Source: Syntrophaceae bacterium
Lineage (GTDB): Bacteria > Desulfobacterota > Syntrophia > Syntrophales > Smithellaceae
DNA length: 45,121 bases
Assembly: GCA_025355345.1 (NCBI GenBank)
Contig: JANXZU010000105.1
Location: 1 to 45,121, forward strand
Direction: 5' to 3'
Below the pieces are notes generated by a model that did no database searches, was not told the DNA's origin, and saw only the letters and a program-made list of their open reading frames with translations. A program made the position numbers and the translations under genes. Position 1 is the stretch's first letter, and every line of letters starts with the position of its first letter. Of this stretch, positions 31,457 to 40,423 are shown in pieces.

Positions 31457-32143
31457 ATGTCATCAAAATTATCCAAGCAAGAACTGAAAGGACCGGATAT
31501 TTTTCAATCTACTTTCGAAAGAATCGTTGATTATGTTTCTGAGAATCAAACCCGTTTTTACGTAATTGTTACGTCAATTGTCGTGGCTGTTACCATCGCC
31601 TTTGGCATCTATCTCTATTGGAATAACTATCAAACTTCTGCACTGGAGCTATATGCTAAAGCCCAGGTAAGTATGAATAGAAGCATTCAAGCTCGATCAC
31701 CTGACCTTTTTAAAGAAAGTATTAAAATGTACAAGGAGCTAATTGATAAATATCCCAGCAGTTCGAGCGCGCAGATGGCGCGGTACCATTTAGGGAACAT
31801 TTATTATCACACCGGCGATATTAATAATGCTATCACCTCTTATAAAGATTTAGTTTCCTCTACCGGGTCTGATAATAACGCAATAAAGTTTTTGTCTTTA
31901 ACTTCATTGGGTTATTGCTTTGAAACTAAAAAAGACATTAAGGGAGCGCTAGGTTATTTCGAAGAAGCTCAAAAGGCCAGCAAACCTGGTTTTGAATCAA
32001 TTGGATTTCGTAATATAGCCCGCATATATGAACAATTAAACGATAAGAAGAAGGCTCTGGAGAATTATCAAAATGCCTTATTAATGACTACTGATCCGTC
32101 AATGATGATTTTTATTAAACGAAAGATATCTTCACTTAGCTGA
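31457..32143 (+). CDS. Membrane-anchored TPR protein (YfgM-like)
   Basis: The 228-residue protein has one transmembrane segment near residues 34-55 (FYVIVTSIVVAVTIAFGIYL) and then TPR units over about 75-225: MARYHLGNIYYHTGDINNAI is a clear unit, followed by SLGYCFETKKDIKGALGYF and ARIYEQLNDKKKALENYQNA. The layout (cytoplasmic head, single anchor, external TPRs) is that of YfgM/TPR_21 proteins, which are thought to act with the Sec translocon. It is two bases after ybgC's stop, in the hom operon. The partner is unknown. Confidence 0.75.
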   Translation: MSSKLSKQELKGPDIFQSTFERIVDYVSENQTRFYVIVTSIVVAVTIAFGIYLYWNNYQTSALELYAKAQVSMNRSIQARSPDLFKESIKMYKELIDKYPSSSSAQMARYHLGNIYYHTGDINNAITSYKDLVSSTGSDNNAIKFLSLTSLGYCFETKKDIKGALGYFEEAQKASKPGFESIGFRNIARIYEQLNDKKKALENYQNALLMTTDPSMMIFIKRKISSLS

Positions 32144-32169
32144 TATTCCACGATGCGGAGGCGCACATT

Positions 32170-33933
32170 TTGAAAGTATTAATGTCAGGAAATGAAGCCA
32201 TTGCCCGTGGTGCATATGAAGCAGGGGTTAGATTTGCCGCAGCCTATCCCGGTACTCCCAGTACTGAAATACTGGAAGAATTTTGCAAATATGATGGTGT
32301 CTACGCGGAATGGTCACCCAATGAAAAAGTTGCTGTTGAAGTTGCAATAGGCGCCGCGCTTGCGGGAGAAAAGGCACTGGCTGTTATGAAACATGTTGGA
32401 GTTAATGTTGCCGCTGATCCAATCTTTACGGTCAGTTACACCGGCACAAACGGCTCCCTAGTTATCGTTAGTGCCGATGATCCATCATTGCACAGTTCAC
32501 AAAATGAACAGGATAACCGTAATTACGCACGGTTTGCTAAAATTCCCATGCTTGAACCGGCCGATGCCCAGGAAGCAAAAGAATATATCAAACTGGCTTT
32601 CGAAATCAGCGAAAAATTCGATACGCCGGTTTTTTTGCGTTCTACTACCCGTGTTTCTCATTCCAAAGCGGTTGTAACTCTCAGTGAACCTAGAAAACAC
32701 GAGGATAAAACCGGTTTTACCTATAACGCCGATAAGTATGTAATGGTCCCTATCAACGCCCGCACCCAGCGGGTAGAGGTAGAAAAACGCCAGCAGGCTT
32801 TAAAGCATTTTGCGGAAACATTTGGCGAAAACAAGATGGAAATCAATAACCTGGATGTGGGAATCATTACCGCCGGAATGCCCTATAACTATGCCAAAGA
32901 GGTTTTCCCTGATTATTCCTATCTGAAACTTGGTATGGTTTATCCACTGCCGGAAAAGCTTATCCGCGATTTCGCCTCTAAAGTTAAAAAAATATATGTA
33001 ATCGAGGAGTTGGATCCTTTCCTGGAAGAACAGATCAAAGCCATGGGCATTAAAGTCATCGGCAAGGAAATCTTCCCTTATACCAATGAATTTGACCCCG
33101 GCATTATTAAAAACGCAATTGAGAAGAATACCCAAATGCCTGTTTCTCCATACAAAGAGACTCTTTCACCGCGTCCGCCAAATCTTTGCCCCGGCTGTCC
33201 ACATCGTGGATTATTCTATGCTTTGGGCAAATCGAAAGCTTATGTTCATGGTGATATCGGCTGTTATACACTTTCATATATGAAACCTCTGGAAGGTTTG
33301 CATTCATGCATTTGTATGGGCGCAAGTATCGGTATGGCGCATGGCATGAGTAAAGCCTTAAAAGAGAAAGGGAAGGGTAAGGTAGTCGGCGTTATCGGTG
33401 ATTCCACCTTTCTACATTCAGGCATTACGCCGCTTTTGAATATGGCTTATAACAACAGTGATGCTTTAATCATCATTCTGGATAATAGTACAACAGCCAT
33501 GACCGGGATGCAAGAGCACCCGGGAACAGGCTATACACTGATGGGTAAAGAAGCAAAAAAAGTTAATCTAAAGGTTTTAGTATCAGCTCTGGGTATTGAA
33601 AATATAAAGGTTATTGATCCACTTGACCTTAAAGCAACAAGAAGCGCCATCAAAGGAGAACTGGCCAAGGATGGCCCTTCAGTCATTATTGCTGAAAGGC
33701 CCTGCGCCCTGTTCAAAAGAGCAAATATTAAGGCCAAACCGGCACTGATCGTTAATCCGGACAAGTGCGAGGGCTGCAAGGCATGTCTAGGGCTAAATTG
33801 CCCGCCGATTTCCTGGAAGAAAGGCATAATAAAGGAAGGATCGAAGCGCAAAGGTATTTCCTATATCGATGAAACTCTTTGTAATGGTTGTGGTTTATGT
33901 GAGCAAGTCTGCAAATTCGGCGCTATCAGTTGA
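32170..33933 (+). CDS. iorA: Indolepyruvate:ferredoxin oxidoreductase, alpha subunit
   Basis: IorA with IorB oxidatively decarboxylates aryl-2-oxoacids to aryl-acetyl-CoA, reducing ferredoxin. The 587-residue subunit begins with the pyruvate-oxidoreductase-like GNEAIARGAYEAGVRFAAAY, carries a thiamine-diphosphate region (IGDSTFLHSGITPLLNMAYN with GDIGCYTL) and ends with two [4Fe-4S] motifs: C533-C536-C539-C544 (in GCKACLGLNCPP) and C571-C574-C577-C581. The start TTG 32170 has GGAGG ten bases upstream. IorB follows after a short repeat. Arylpyruvate specificity is family-based. Confidence 0.94.
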   Translation: MKVLMSGNEAIARGAYEAGVRFAAAYPGTPSTEILEEFCKYDGVYAEWSPNEKVAVEVAIGAALAGEKALAVMKHVGVNVAADPIFTVSYTGTNGSLVIVSADDPSLHSSQNEQDNRNYARFAKIPMLEPADAQEAKEYIKLAFEISEKFDTPVFLRSTTRVSHSKAVVTLSEPRKHEDKTGFTYNADKYVMVPINARTQRVEVEKRQQALKHFAETFGENKMEINNLDVGIITAGMPYNYAKEVFPDYSYLKLGMVYPLPEKLIRDFASKVKKIYVIEELDPFLEEQIKAMGIKVIGKEIFPYTNEFDPGIIKNAIEKNTQMPVSPYKETLSPRPPNLCPGCPHRGLFYALGKSKAYVHGDIGCYTLSYMKPLEGLHSCICMGASIGMAHGMSKALKEKGKGKVVGVIGDSTFLHSGITPLLNMAYNNSDALIIILDNSTTAMTGMQEHPGTGYTLMGKEAKKVNLKVLVSALGIENIKVIDPLDLKATRSAIKGELAKDGPSVIIAERPCALFKRANIKAKPALIVNPDKCEGCKACLGLNCPPISWKKGIIKEGSKRKGISYIDETLCNGCGLCEQVCKFGAIS

Positions 33934-33942
33934 AATAGAACT

Positions 33943-33996
33943 ACTGCATTGCCTCCCTCTCCCTTGAGAGGGGAAGATGATTAAGGTGAGGGTGAA
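33943..33996 (+). repeat. Dispersed CCCTCTCCC/GAGAGGGGA palindromic repeat before iorB
   Basis: CCTCCCTCTCCCTTGAGAGG, then GGAAGATGATTAAGGTGAGG, reads as the common dispersed element made of CCCTCTCC-type arms and TTAAGGTGAGGGTGAA. The inner CTCTCCC-TTGA-GAGAG-type hairpin is clear. Its right end GGTGAGGGTGAA runs directly into the iorB ATG and acts as the ribosome site. Confidence 0.65.
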
Positions 33997-34578
33997 ATGG
34001 TTGATAATAAAGTAAATAGTATATTATTCGCCGGTGTTGGCGGGCAGGGTATTTTGCGGGCAAGCGATATCATCTGCGAGGCAATAATGGAGGCAGGTAT
34101 GGACGTGAAGAAAAGTGAAGTTCACGGTATGGCTCAGCGCGGCGGCTGTGTGACCAGCCATGTTCGCTACGGGAAGAAAGTCTATTCACCACTGGCCGAA
34201 ACCGGAGCCATTCAAACACTTGTTTCTTTTGAGAAAATGGAAGCTCTACGTTATCTTAAATTCCTCAGAAAAGATGCCGCCATTATTGTAAATACGGAAG
34301 AAATTTATCCTCCGGCAGTCAATATGGGCGATGCGCCGTACCCAATCGATGTTATTGCCTTTTTAAAAGAACATTATAGCAAAGTGATCCATTTCAATGC
34401 CGGTGAGCTTGCGCAAAAAGCGGGTAATATCAAAACTGCAAATGTGGTTCTTTTGGGTGCGGTATCCAATATGATGAGTATTGATCAATCCGTCTGGGAA
34501 AATGTCATTAAAAAATCATTTCCGGAAAAATTGGTTAAAATAAATTTAGCAGCTTTTCAAATGGGAATTGCAGCTTAA
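33997..34578 (+). CDS. iorB: Indolepyruvate:ferredoxin oxidoreductase, beta subunit
   Basis: The 193-residue subunit begins SILFAGVGGQGILRASDIIC, the usual gamma/beta Rossmann-like domain of the POR superfamily, and has GMAQRGGCVTSHVRYGKKVY and NAGELAQKAGN; it completes the IorAB enzyme. It lies 63 bases after iorA, with a palindromic repeat in between that provides its ribosome site. The translation start at ATG 33997 gives normal family length. It probably shares iorA's transcript. Confidence 0.94.
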   Translation: MVDNKVNSILFAGVGGQGILRASDIICEAIMEAGMDVKKSEVHGMAQRGGCVTSHVRYGKKVYSPLAETGAIQTLVSFEKMEALRYLKFLRKDAAIIVNTEEIYPPAVNMGDAPYPIDVIAFLKEHYSKVIHFNAGELAQKAGNIKTANVVLLGAVSNMMSIDQSVWENVIKKSFPEKLVKINLAAFQMGIAA

Positions 34579-34626
34579 ATTAAAGCTCAAATGTACATAA
34601 AGTTAACACTTTAAGGATATTTTTGT

Positions 34627-35577
34627 ATGGCAGAAGATTATTATCAGGTTCTAGGCGTAGATAAAAAGGCATCCGTGGACGAGCTTAAAAAAGCATATCG
34701 TAAACTTGCTTTAAAATGGCATCCGGATAAAAATCCAAATGATAAGAGTGCGGAAGAAAAATTTAAAAAAATAAGCGAAGCTTACGCCGTTTTGAGTGAC
34801 GATAAAAAACGCAGTGAATACGATCAATTCGGTTCCGCGGATCAGTACCGACAGCAATATTCTCAGGAAGATATTTTCCGGGACGTTAATCTTGATGAAA
34901 TATTAAGGAGTTTTGGCTTTGGCGGCGGAAGAGGGACAGGTAGGACAACTTTTCGCACCGGTAGAAGGGGAGGTGGTTACTCACAAGGAAATGATGATCC
35001 ATTTTCTGGTCTATTCGGTGGTATGGGTGGCCAGCAACATGCTCATATGCAGGAAAAAGGACAGGATGCCGAGTATAACTTATCAATATCTTTGGAAGAA
35101 TCTGTATTAGGCGCTGATAAGAAAATTTCTTTTCAACTGGAGAATCGCATCGAAGATATAAGTGTAAAGATACCGCCTGGAATAAGTAGCGGTAAAAAGC
35201 TAAGATTACCCGGCAAAGGACTTTCAGGTCATAATGATGGCCCCAGTGGTGATTTATACTTAAATATCAATGTTTTGCCTCATCCAATCTATTCCCGCGA
35301 CGGCAATGATTTATATATAGAAAAGACAATCAAATTTACTCAGGCAGCCTTGGGAACTACCATTGATGTCCCTACATTAGATGGTTCTACAAAGAGACTA
35401 AAACTAAGCCCCGGCACTCAGAACAATACAAAGATTCGGATGAAAGGATATGGTGTGCCTGGAATGAAAGGCGCTCCGAAGGGCGATCAATACGTAAAAA
35501 TCAATATAGAGGTTCCGAAGAAACTATCCGAGAAACAAATCAAACTGATAGAAGAATTAGCTGCAGACGGAGTTTAA
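34627..35577 (+). CDS. cbpA: CbpA-type DnaJ co-chaperone lacking the zinc finger
   Basis: The 316-residue protein has an N-terminal J domain (1-70) with HPD at 32-34 in LKWHPDKNP, a Gly/Phe-rich linker (about 85-140), and C-terminal substrate-binding domains (145-316) with [18 protein letters not shown] and the conserved [11 protein letters not shown]. No CxxCxGxG repeats are present, so this is type II/CbpA, which would stimulate DnaK in the cytoplasm. TAAGGA about nine bases before ATG 34627 supports the start. It ends the + strand run; an intrinsic terminator and the dif-like site follow. Confidence 0.92.
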   Translation: MAEDYYQVLGVDKKASVDELKKAYRKLALKWHPDKNPNDKSAEEKFKKISEAYAVLSDDKKRSEYDQFGSADQYRQQYSQEDIFRDVNLDEILRSFGFGGGRGTGRTTFRTGRRGGGYSQGNDDPFSGLFGGMGGQQHAHMQEKGQDAEYNLSISLEESVLGADKKISFQLENRIEDISVKIPPGISSGKKLRLPGKGLSGHNDGPSGDLYLNINVLPHPIYSRDGNDLYIEKTIKFTQAALGTTIDVPTLDGSTKRLKLSPGTQNNTKIRMKGYGVPGMKGAPKGDQYVKINIEVPKKLSEKQIKLIEELAADGV

Positions 35578-35633
35578 CCAAGCGTTGTCTTTATTTCCCT
35601 TGTCTAAACTTGTTTAATTTAAATACTTACATG

Positions 35634-35652
35634 ACCGGTAAGCCGGTTTTTT
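35634..35652 (+). terminator. Intrinsic terminator after the dnaJ-type gene
   Basis: ACCGG (35634-35638) pairs with CCGGT (35643-35647) around TAAG, then TTTTTT (35647-35652). The stem is short but GC-rich, and it lies 56 bases after the cbpA stop. Confidence 0.65.
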
Positions 35653-35919
35653 GTGTTTTAGAATATACTACAGTCGACATCCTACCTAAATCTAACGTCC
35701 TATAAGATATGTTATGTAAACATAAGGTGCGTAAAGTTTAGTATCTGGGACGTATTCCTAACTTTCTAGCCGTTTTAAATTTTACTCTGACGATTATGCT
35801 TTCTTTCGATAGACAGCTTTATGATCTTGTTTACCTGGTACGTGTTAAATAAGATCTCCATCGGCTTTATTGAACGATTAGTTTTTTAGGGTGGGGAATT
35901 TACCACTGCCATATATTTA
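35653..35919. other. Non-coding terminus gap around the dif-like site
   Basis: From the terminator to the UPF0280 stop no protein frame of any quality is present, and no RNA gene or dispersed repeat was recognised. Apart from the dif-like site (35695-35722) I see no clear structure. Both flanking genes converge on it. Confidence 0.5.
35695..35722 (+). other. dif: Candidate dif site (XerC/XerD chromosome-dimer resolution)
   Basis: The 28 bases consist of a XerC-side arm ACGTCCTATAA, a 6-base centre GATATG and a XerD-side arm TTATGTAAACA. Compared with the B. subtilis dif as I recall it (ACTTCCTAGAA, TATATA, TTATGTAAACT), 23 of 28 positions agree, with the XerD arm at 10 of 11. The two arms have the partial dyad TATAA/TTATG expected. 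All genes for 14 kb to the left are on the + strand and all for 9 kb to the right on the - strand, so leading-strand bias converges here, and KOPS-like octamers point inwards. The orientation and position strongly favour a genuine terminus site. Confidence 0.75.
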
Positions 35920-36681
35920 TTAAACCAACTCAACGTTACCTATTACACCCATGTCACGGCCATAGATTATGATAATTCCTTTTACATCGGGAATATTTAT
36001 TCCATAATCTAGAGCGGGTTTAATATCTTTTTTGCTTTTAACTTTATTGCCGATAGATGAGGCTGCGGCATCAGCAAGTGTTGCTGATGTGGAAATTACA
36101 CAAACCGCGTCGGCTTTCCCGAAACTCAAAGATGGACCAACCGTGGCCGATGATGTGCAAATGCCCAGCGGTGTTTCCTCCGGTTTTACAAGTATATTGA
36201 CCTTGTAACTTAAAGCAGATTCTCCAGCATAAACTGAAACGGTTAGCTTGTTTTTGGACTTCAGAAAGATATCTCCGCCGTTTTCGATAATAATGTTTTC
36301 TGTCTTATCGAGAAGATCATAACCAACAAATTCAGACACGGCGCCGGCAACCGAGGCCATCGGCCCAACCCCGCAGATTTTTGATTTGCAAAGCATATCA
36401 CGGATAATCGATGGCGCTAAATCGTCTTCCGGCATAGGCAAAAGGGAGATACGGAATTCCGGGTAATTTTTAATGTAGGTTTCTAGAAAATTACGATGTT
36501 TGATTAGTGATTTTAAGGCCTCATCGGCCATGTTGTTATCGGAGCTGATAAAAAGATCACTTTCCGCAATTTTGACATTATATGGATAAAGATTATCCTT
36601 ATTTATTAATGACCTATAGGTTCTTTCTTCATGTATCATATTATATATTATAAAAGGCTTTTTTGAGTTGTTTTGGAGCAT
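35920..36681 (-). CDS. UPF0280-family (ApbE-superfamily) protein
   Basis: This 253-residue protein matches UPF0280, which is related to the ApbE flavin-transferase fold. Recognisable stretches are SKICGVGPMASVAGAVSEFV, IIENGGDIFLKSKNK, LGICTSSATVGPSLSFGKAD and VCVISTSATLADAAASSIGN. ApbE proteins hold FAD and transfer FMN, and the G-x-GP-M-A-x-x-G motif with the ENGGD loop fits that architecture, but no function is established for UPF0280. ATG 36681 is used; ATG 36636 (MIHEERTYR), where many members begin, is a serious alternative. It is the first gene to the right of the dif-like site. Confidence 0.82.
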   Translation of the reverse strand: MLQNNSKKPFIIYNMIHEERTYRSLINKDNLYPYNVKIAESDLFISSDNNMADEALKSLIKHRNFLETYIKNYPEFRISLLPMPEDDLAPSIIRDMLCKSKICGVGPMASVAGAVSEFVGYDLLDKTENIIIENGGDIFLKSKNKLTVSVYAGESALSYKVNILVKPEETPLGICTSSATVGPSLSFGKADAVCVISTSATLADAAASSIGNKVKSKKDIKPALDYGINIPDVKGIIIIYGRDMGVIGNVELV

Positions 36682-36687
36682 AATATT

Positions 36688-36773
36688 GTCATTACCCGGC
36701 TTGACCGGGTAATCCAGTGGTCTCTTGTTCTGTCCTGGATTCCCTTGTCGCGCTTCGCTTGAACGAGAATGAC
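36688..36773. repeat. GTCATT...AATGAC dispersed palindromic element
   Basis: The element starts GTCATTACCCGGCTTGACCG and ends GAACGAGAATGAC, with inner repeats GGGTAATCCAGTGG and CTGGATTCCC; the outer ends form GTCATT/AATGAC. Sequences of the form GTCATTCCCG...AATGAC recur in many Deltaproteobacteria. It sits just upstream of the UPF0280 start. Confidence 0.7.
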
Positions 36774-36888
36774 AAACAAAAATAAATTTTCCTATATCTT
36801 TCTTAATCCTCTTTTATTCAAAGGATAACGCGGCGACAAGGAGGAGGCAATGGAGGCGCATAAATTCATACTCCGAGGATGCCGACGA

Positions 36889-36906
36889 CCCCGGCCTTCG
36901 CCGGGG
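36889..36906. repeat. GC-rich hairpin downstream of dnaE
   Basis: CCCCGGC (36889-36895) and GCCGGGG (36900-36906) pair over seven bases with the loop CTTC. It lies 41 bases after the dnaE stop on its transcript and has no T-tract on either strand, so it is a dispersed GC-rich hairpin rather than a certain terminator. The rest of the gap 36774-36946 shows nothing coding. Confidence 0.5.
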
Positions 36907-36946
36907 CAGGCTGTGCCAACGATGTTGGCCGAAGAAGAAAATAGCA

Positions 36947-39900
36947 TTAACAATAAGTTGTTGTACCCTCCCCCATTATGCCATCAACTTCTTTTTTAAA
37001 TTTATCACTAATATCCAGTTTCGACTGATCGCCCAGATAAACTATTGTTTCACTTTTTCCATTAATTATGTGCATGTAACCATCGTATTTACCGGGATAT
37101 TTTTTAATCACTTCGTTGAGTGAAATGATATTTTCCGGTGTTGCTTTATCGGCATTAACCATTAATCGCACCTGTTTATAAGGATTTTCTAGTGCTTTAC
37201 TCAATAGGACGACTTCTTGGGCAATCAGTTTTAGTGCCTCGTCACCAACGTCAATAGTTCCCGAAATGATAACCGGTTCGTCCGCATGAAGTATGTCAAA
37301 ATGTTTTTTATAAACATCTGCCCAGAAGATTATGCCGACTGATCCCTGCAGATCTTCCAAAACCACATTACACATCATGTCTTTTCTCTTGGTCAACCTT
37401 TCCGTAAGTGAGCTAACCACGCCGGCAATGATAACTGTATCTTTGTCCTTTTTGGAGTTTAAGTTACCGGAATCGGAATTAGTAACTAGTTTAAGGCGAT
37501 CAGCAAAGTTCAAGAGTGGATGTCCTGTAATGTAAAAACCTAATGTTTCCTTCTCGATAGACAAAAGTTCTTTTTGTTCCCATTCAGGTATATCCGGTAT
37601 TTCATAGGGCTTAAGCCCATTTTCTGTGGAAGCTCCACTGGAATCAAATTCGTCAAAAAAGCTGGATTGAGAGCTTTCCCGTTCTTTCTGTTTGCGCCCA
37701 GCCTCTTCCATTGCTCCTTCATAATGCAGCATGAGTTGACGCCGTTTATAACCTAAAGAATCAAATGCCCCGCATTTAATTAAGCTTTCGATCACTCTTT
37801 TATTTACCTTACGCATATCAACACGGGTTAAAAAATCAATAAAAGAGCTGAATTTGGCGTCTTTCTGGACTGATATTATCGAATCAATTGCAGCCAAACC
37901 AACATTTTTAATCGCAGCCAGTCCAAAGCGTATATTTTCTCCTGATATGCTAAAATCTCTTTGTGATTCATTTATATCAGGTGGCAGAATATTTATGCCC
38001 ATTTCTTTACAGGTGCTTATGTACTTGATTATTTTATCACGATTGTCCTTATCACTTGTCAATAAAGCAGCCATGAAAGCGGAAGGATAGTGTGCCTTGA
38101 GATACGCAGTCTGATATGTAATTATGGCATAAGCGGCGCTGTGTGATTTGTTAAAACCATATCCACCGAATGTCTCCATTTGTTCCCAAATTTTTCTGGC
38201 CTTAGCTTCATTAAATCTCTGTTTTTTTGCGCCTTCGAGAAACTTGGGTTTTTCCTTTTCCATAGCTGCTACATTTTTTTTACCCATTACTTTGCGCAAA
38301 ATATCCGCTTCGGCCATCGTATAGCCTCCGATTGCGTTAGCAATCTGCATGACCTGTTCCTGATATAATATAGTCCCATAAGTTTCTTTTAAGATTGATT
38401 CCAATTGTGGTAATTCATAGGATATTTTTGTTCTTCCCTGCTTACGGGCGATAAATTCGGGAACCATTTGCATAGGACCTGGCCGATAAAGAGCAAGCAA
38501 TGCCATGACATCCTCAATGCAGTCCGGCTTCATATTGACCATGAGATCCTTCATGCCGGAGCTTTCCAATTGAAAAACACCGTCTGTTTCACCCCTCATT
38601 AATAGCATATATGTTTCTTTATCATCAGTAGGCAAGGTATTGATATCTATTTCATTTCCATTTGATTCCTTAATGAAATGCAGAGCATTCTTGATAACTG
38701 TCAGCGTTTTGAGACCGAGAAAATCAAATTTAGTTAAACCGACAGATTGAAGATCATTCATTGAATACTGGGAAACGATATCCTCTTTGGGTGAACAAAG
38801 AGGAACTCTTTCTACCAATGGCACATCGGAGATGACAACTCCGGCCGCGTGAGTAGAAGCATGGCGATTTAGTCCTTCCAAAATCCGCGACATAGCCATA
38901 AGCTTGGCTATTTGAGGATTGTTTTTTTCCTCCTGGGCAAGCCGTGGTTCCATTTTAACTGCATCAGCCAGTGTGATATTTAAAACGGTGGGAACTAATT
39001 TAGCAATTTTATCCACTTCGCCGTAGGGTATGTTTAAAGCACGGCCAACATCGCGAATAACTCCTTTTGCCTGCATTTTCCCGAACGTGATAATTTGAGA
39101 AACTTTATCCTTGCCGTATTTATCCGTGACATATTTTATAATCTCATCCCTGCCCTCCGGACAAAAATCAATGTCTATATCAGGCATACTGATACGATCA
39201 GGATTTAAAAATCGTTCAAAGAGTAAATCGTAACGGATTGGATCAATATTAGTAATTCTTAACGAATAGGCTACCAGAGAACCTGCGGCAGATCCACGCC
39301 CGGGACCAACAGGAATATCATTATGCTTGGCGTGTTTGACAAAATCAGATACGATAAGGAAATAACCAGCAAAACCCATGGTTTTGATTATTCTCAGCTC
39401 TTCACTAAGACGTTTTTCATACTTTTGATGAATTATTGCTTCATCTTCCTTGTGATCTTTCAATATGATGGGCATGAGCTTTTGAAGCCCTTCCCTCGCC
39501 TTTCGCTCCAGATATTCATTAAGAGTTTCTTCAGGATTTTTTATAACAAAATTAGGTAGATAAAACTTATTGAACTCTAAAGAAAGATTACATCGTTCCG
39601 CAATACTGACTGTATTGGACAGGGCCGGGTGATTCACAGAAAAGAGCTGGTGCATTTCTTCCGGGGAACGCAAATAAAATTGGTTTGTACTCAACTGCAT
39701 CCTGTCGGTATCTTCGATAGTCTTACCTGTCTGAATACAGAGCAAAAGATTGTGAGCTTCGGCATGCTCTGCGGACAAATAATGACAATCATTGGTAGCC
39801 ACAAGAGGAATTGAGAGTTCTTTGCTGATTTCAATCAGACCAACATTGGCAATTTTTTGGTCGTGAAGACCATTTTCCATGATCTCTAAATAAAAATTAT

Positions 39901-40414
39901 CTTCGCCAAATATTTCCTGATAGAAGCGGGCTGAGTTTTTAGCCGCATCCATATTTCCCCGAACGATCAGATCGGCAATTTCTCCGTGCAGGCAAGCACT
40001 CGATGCAATAAGTCCTTCATGGCATTCTTTTAGAAGCTCTTTATCTACACGTGGCCGGTAATAAAAGCCTTCCAGATAACCGGCTGTTGTAAGCTTCATA
40101 AGATTTTTGTAGCCCTGTATGTTTTTTACCAGGACAACTAAATGCCTTGTCGCCTCGCCAATTGAAGAAGCGCTTTTATTAAAACGGCTTTGAGGTGCTA
40201 CATATAGTTCACAACCGATGATGGGTTTGATACCATGTTTGAATGCCTGTTGATAAAAGTCTATCGCGCCAAACATGTTTCCATGGTCGGTAATAGCAAT
40301 TGCCGGCATTTTGTATTCTTTGGCTTTTTTAAACAGTTCATCCAGACGGATCATTCCATCAAGAAGACTGTATTGGGTGTGAACGTGAAGGTGGACGAAC
40401 TCAGCGTGCTTCAT
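36947..40414 (-). CDS. dnaE: DNA polymerase III alpha subunit
   Basis: This is the replicative polymerase catalytic subunit, 1155 residues. The PHP domain opens FVHLHVHTQYSLLDGM, with AITDHGNMFGAIDF following. The polymerase core has GPGRGSAAGSLVAYSLRIT and the catalytic PDIDIDF near 405-411, and ALYRPGPMQMVPEF, with GYGFNKSHSAAYAIIT downstream. A C-terminal OB domain (VIIAGVVSSLTERLTKRKDM) follows. The length is normal for DnaE1. It starts nine bases after the guaB stop and is co-transcribed with it. Near the terminus by my dif call. Confidence 0.97.
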   Translation of the reverse strand: MKHAEFVHLHVHTQYSLLDGMIRLDELFKKAKEYKMPAIAITDHGNMFGAIDFYQQAFKHGIKPIIGCELYVAPQSRFNKSASSIGEATRHLVVLVKNIQGYKNLMKLTTAGYLEGFYYRPRVDKELLKECHEGLIASSACLHGEIADLIVRGNMDAAKNSARFYQEIFGEDNFYLEIMENGLHDQKIANVGLIEISKELSIPLVATNDCHYLSAEHAEAHNLLLCIQTGKTIEDTDRMQLSTNQFYLRSPEEMHQLFSVNHPALSNTVSIAERCNLSLEFNKFYLPNFVIKNPEETLNEYLERKAREGLQKLMPIILKDHKEDEAIIHQKYEKRLSEELRIIKTMGFAGYFLIVSDFVKHAKHNDIPVGPGRGSAAGSLVAYSLRITNIDPIRYDLLFERFLNPDRISMPDIDIDFCPEGRDEIIKYVTDKYGKDKVSQIITFGKMQAKGVIRDVGRALNIPYGEVDKIAKLVPTVLNITLADAVKMEPRLAQEEKNNPQIAKLMAMSRILEGLNRHASTHAAGVVISDVPLVERVPLCSPKEDIVSQYSMNDLQSVGLTKFDFLGLKTLTVIKNALHFIKESNGNEIDINTLPTDDKETYMLLMRGETDGVFQLESSGMKDLMVNMKPDCIEDVMALLALYRPGPMQMVPEFIARKQGRTKISYELPQLESILKETYGTILYQEQVMQIANAIGGYTMAEADILRKVMGKKNVAAMEKEKPKFLEGAKKQRFNEAKARKIWEQMETFGGYGFNKSHSAAYAIITYQTAYLKAHYPSAFMAALLTSDKDNRDKIIKYISTCKEMGINILPPDINESQRDFSISGENIRFGLAAIKNVGLAAIDSIISVQKDAKFSSFIDFLTRVDMRKVNKRVIESLIKCGAFDSLGYKRRQLMLHYEGAMEEAGRKQKERESSQSSFFDEFDSSGASTENGLKPYEIPDIPEWEQKELLSIEKETLGFYITGHPLLNFADRLKLVTNSDSGNLNSKKDKDTVIIAGVVSSLTERLTKRKDMMCNVVLEDLQGSVGIIFWADVYKKHFDILHADEPVIISGTIDVGDEALKLIAQEVVLLSKALENPYKQVRLMVNADKATPENIISLNEVIKKYPGKYDGYMHIINGKSETIVYLGDQSKLDISDKFKKEVDGIMGEGTTTYC

Positions 40415-40423
40415 ATTTTTTTA

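Noticed and set aside
36889..36906. The GC-rich hairpin after dnaE as its terminator
   Set aside because: A good stem-loop but no T-tract on the dnaE strand, so intrinsic termination cannot be claimed; kept as a repeat.
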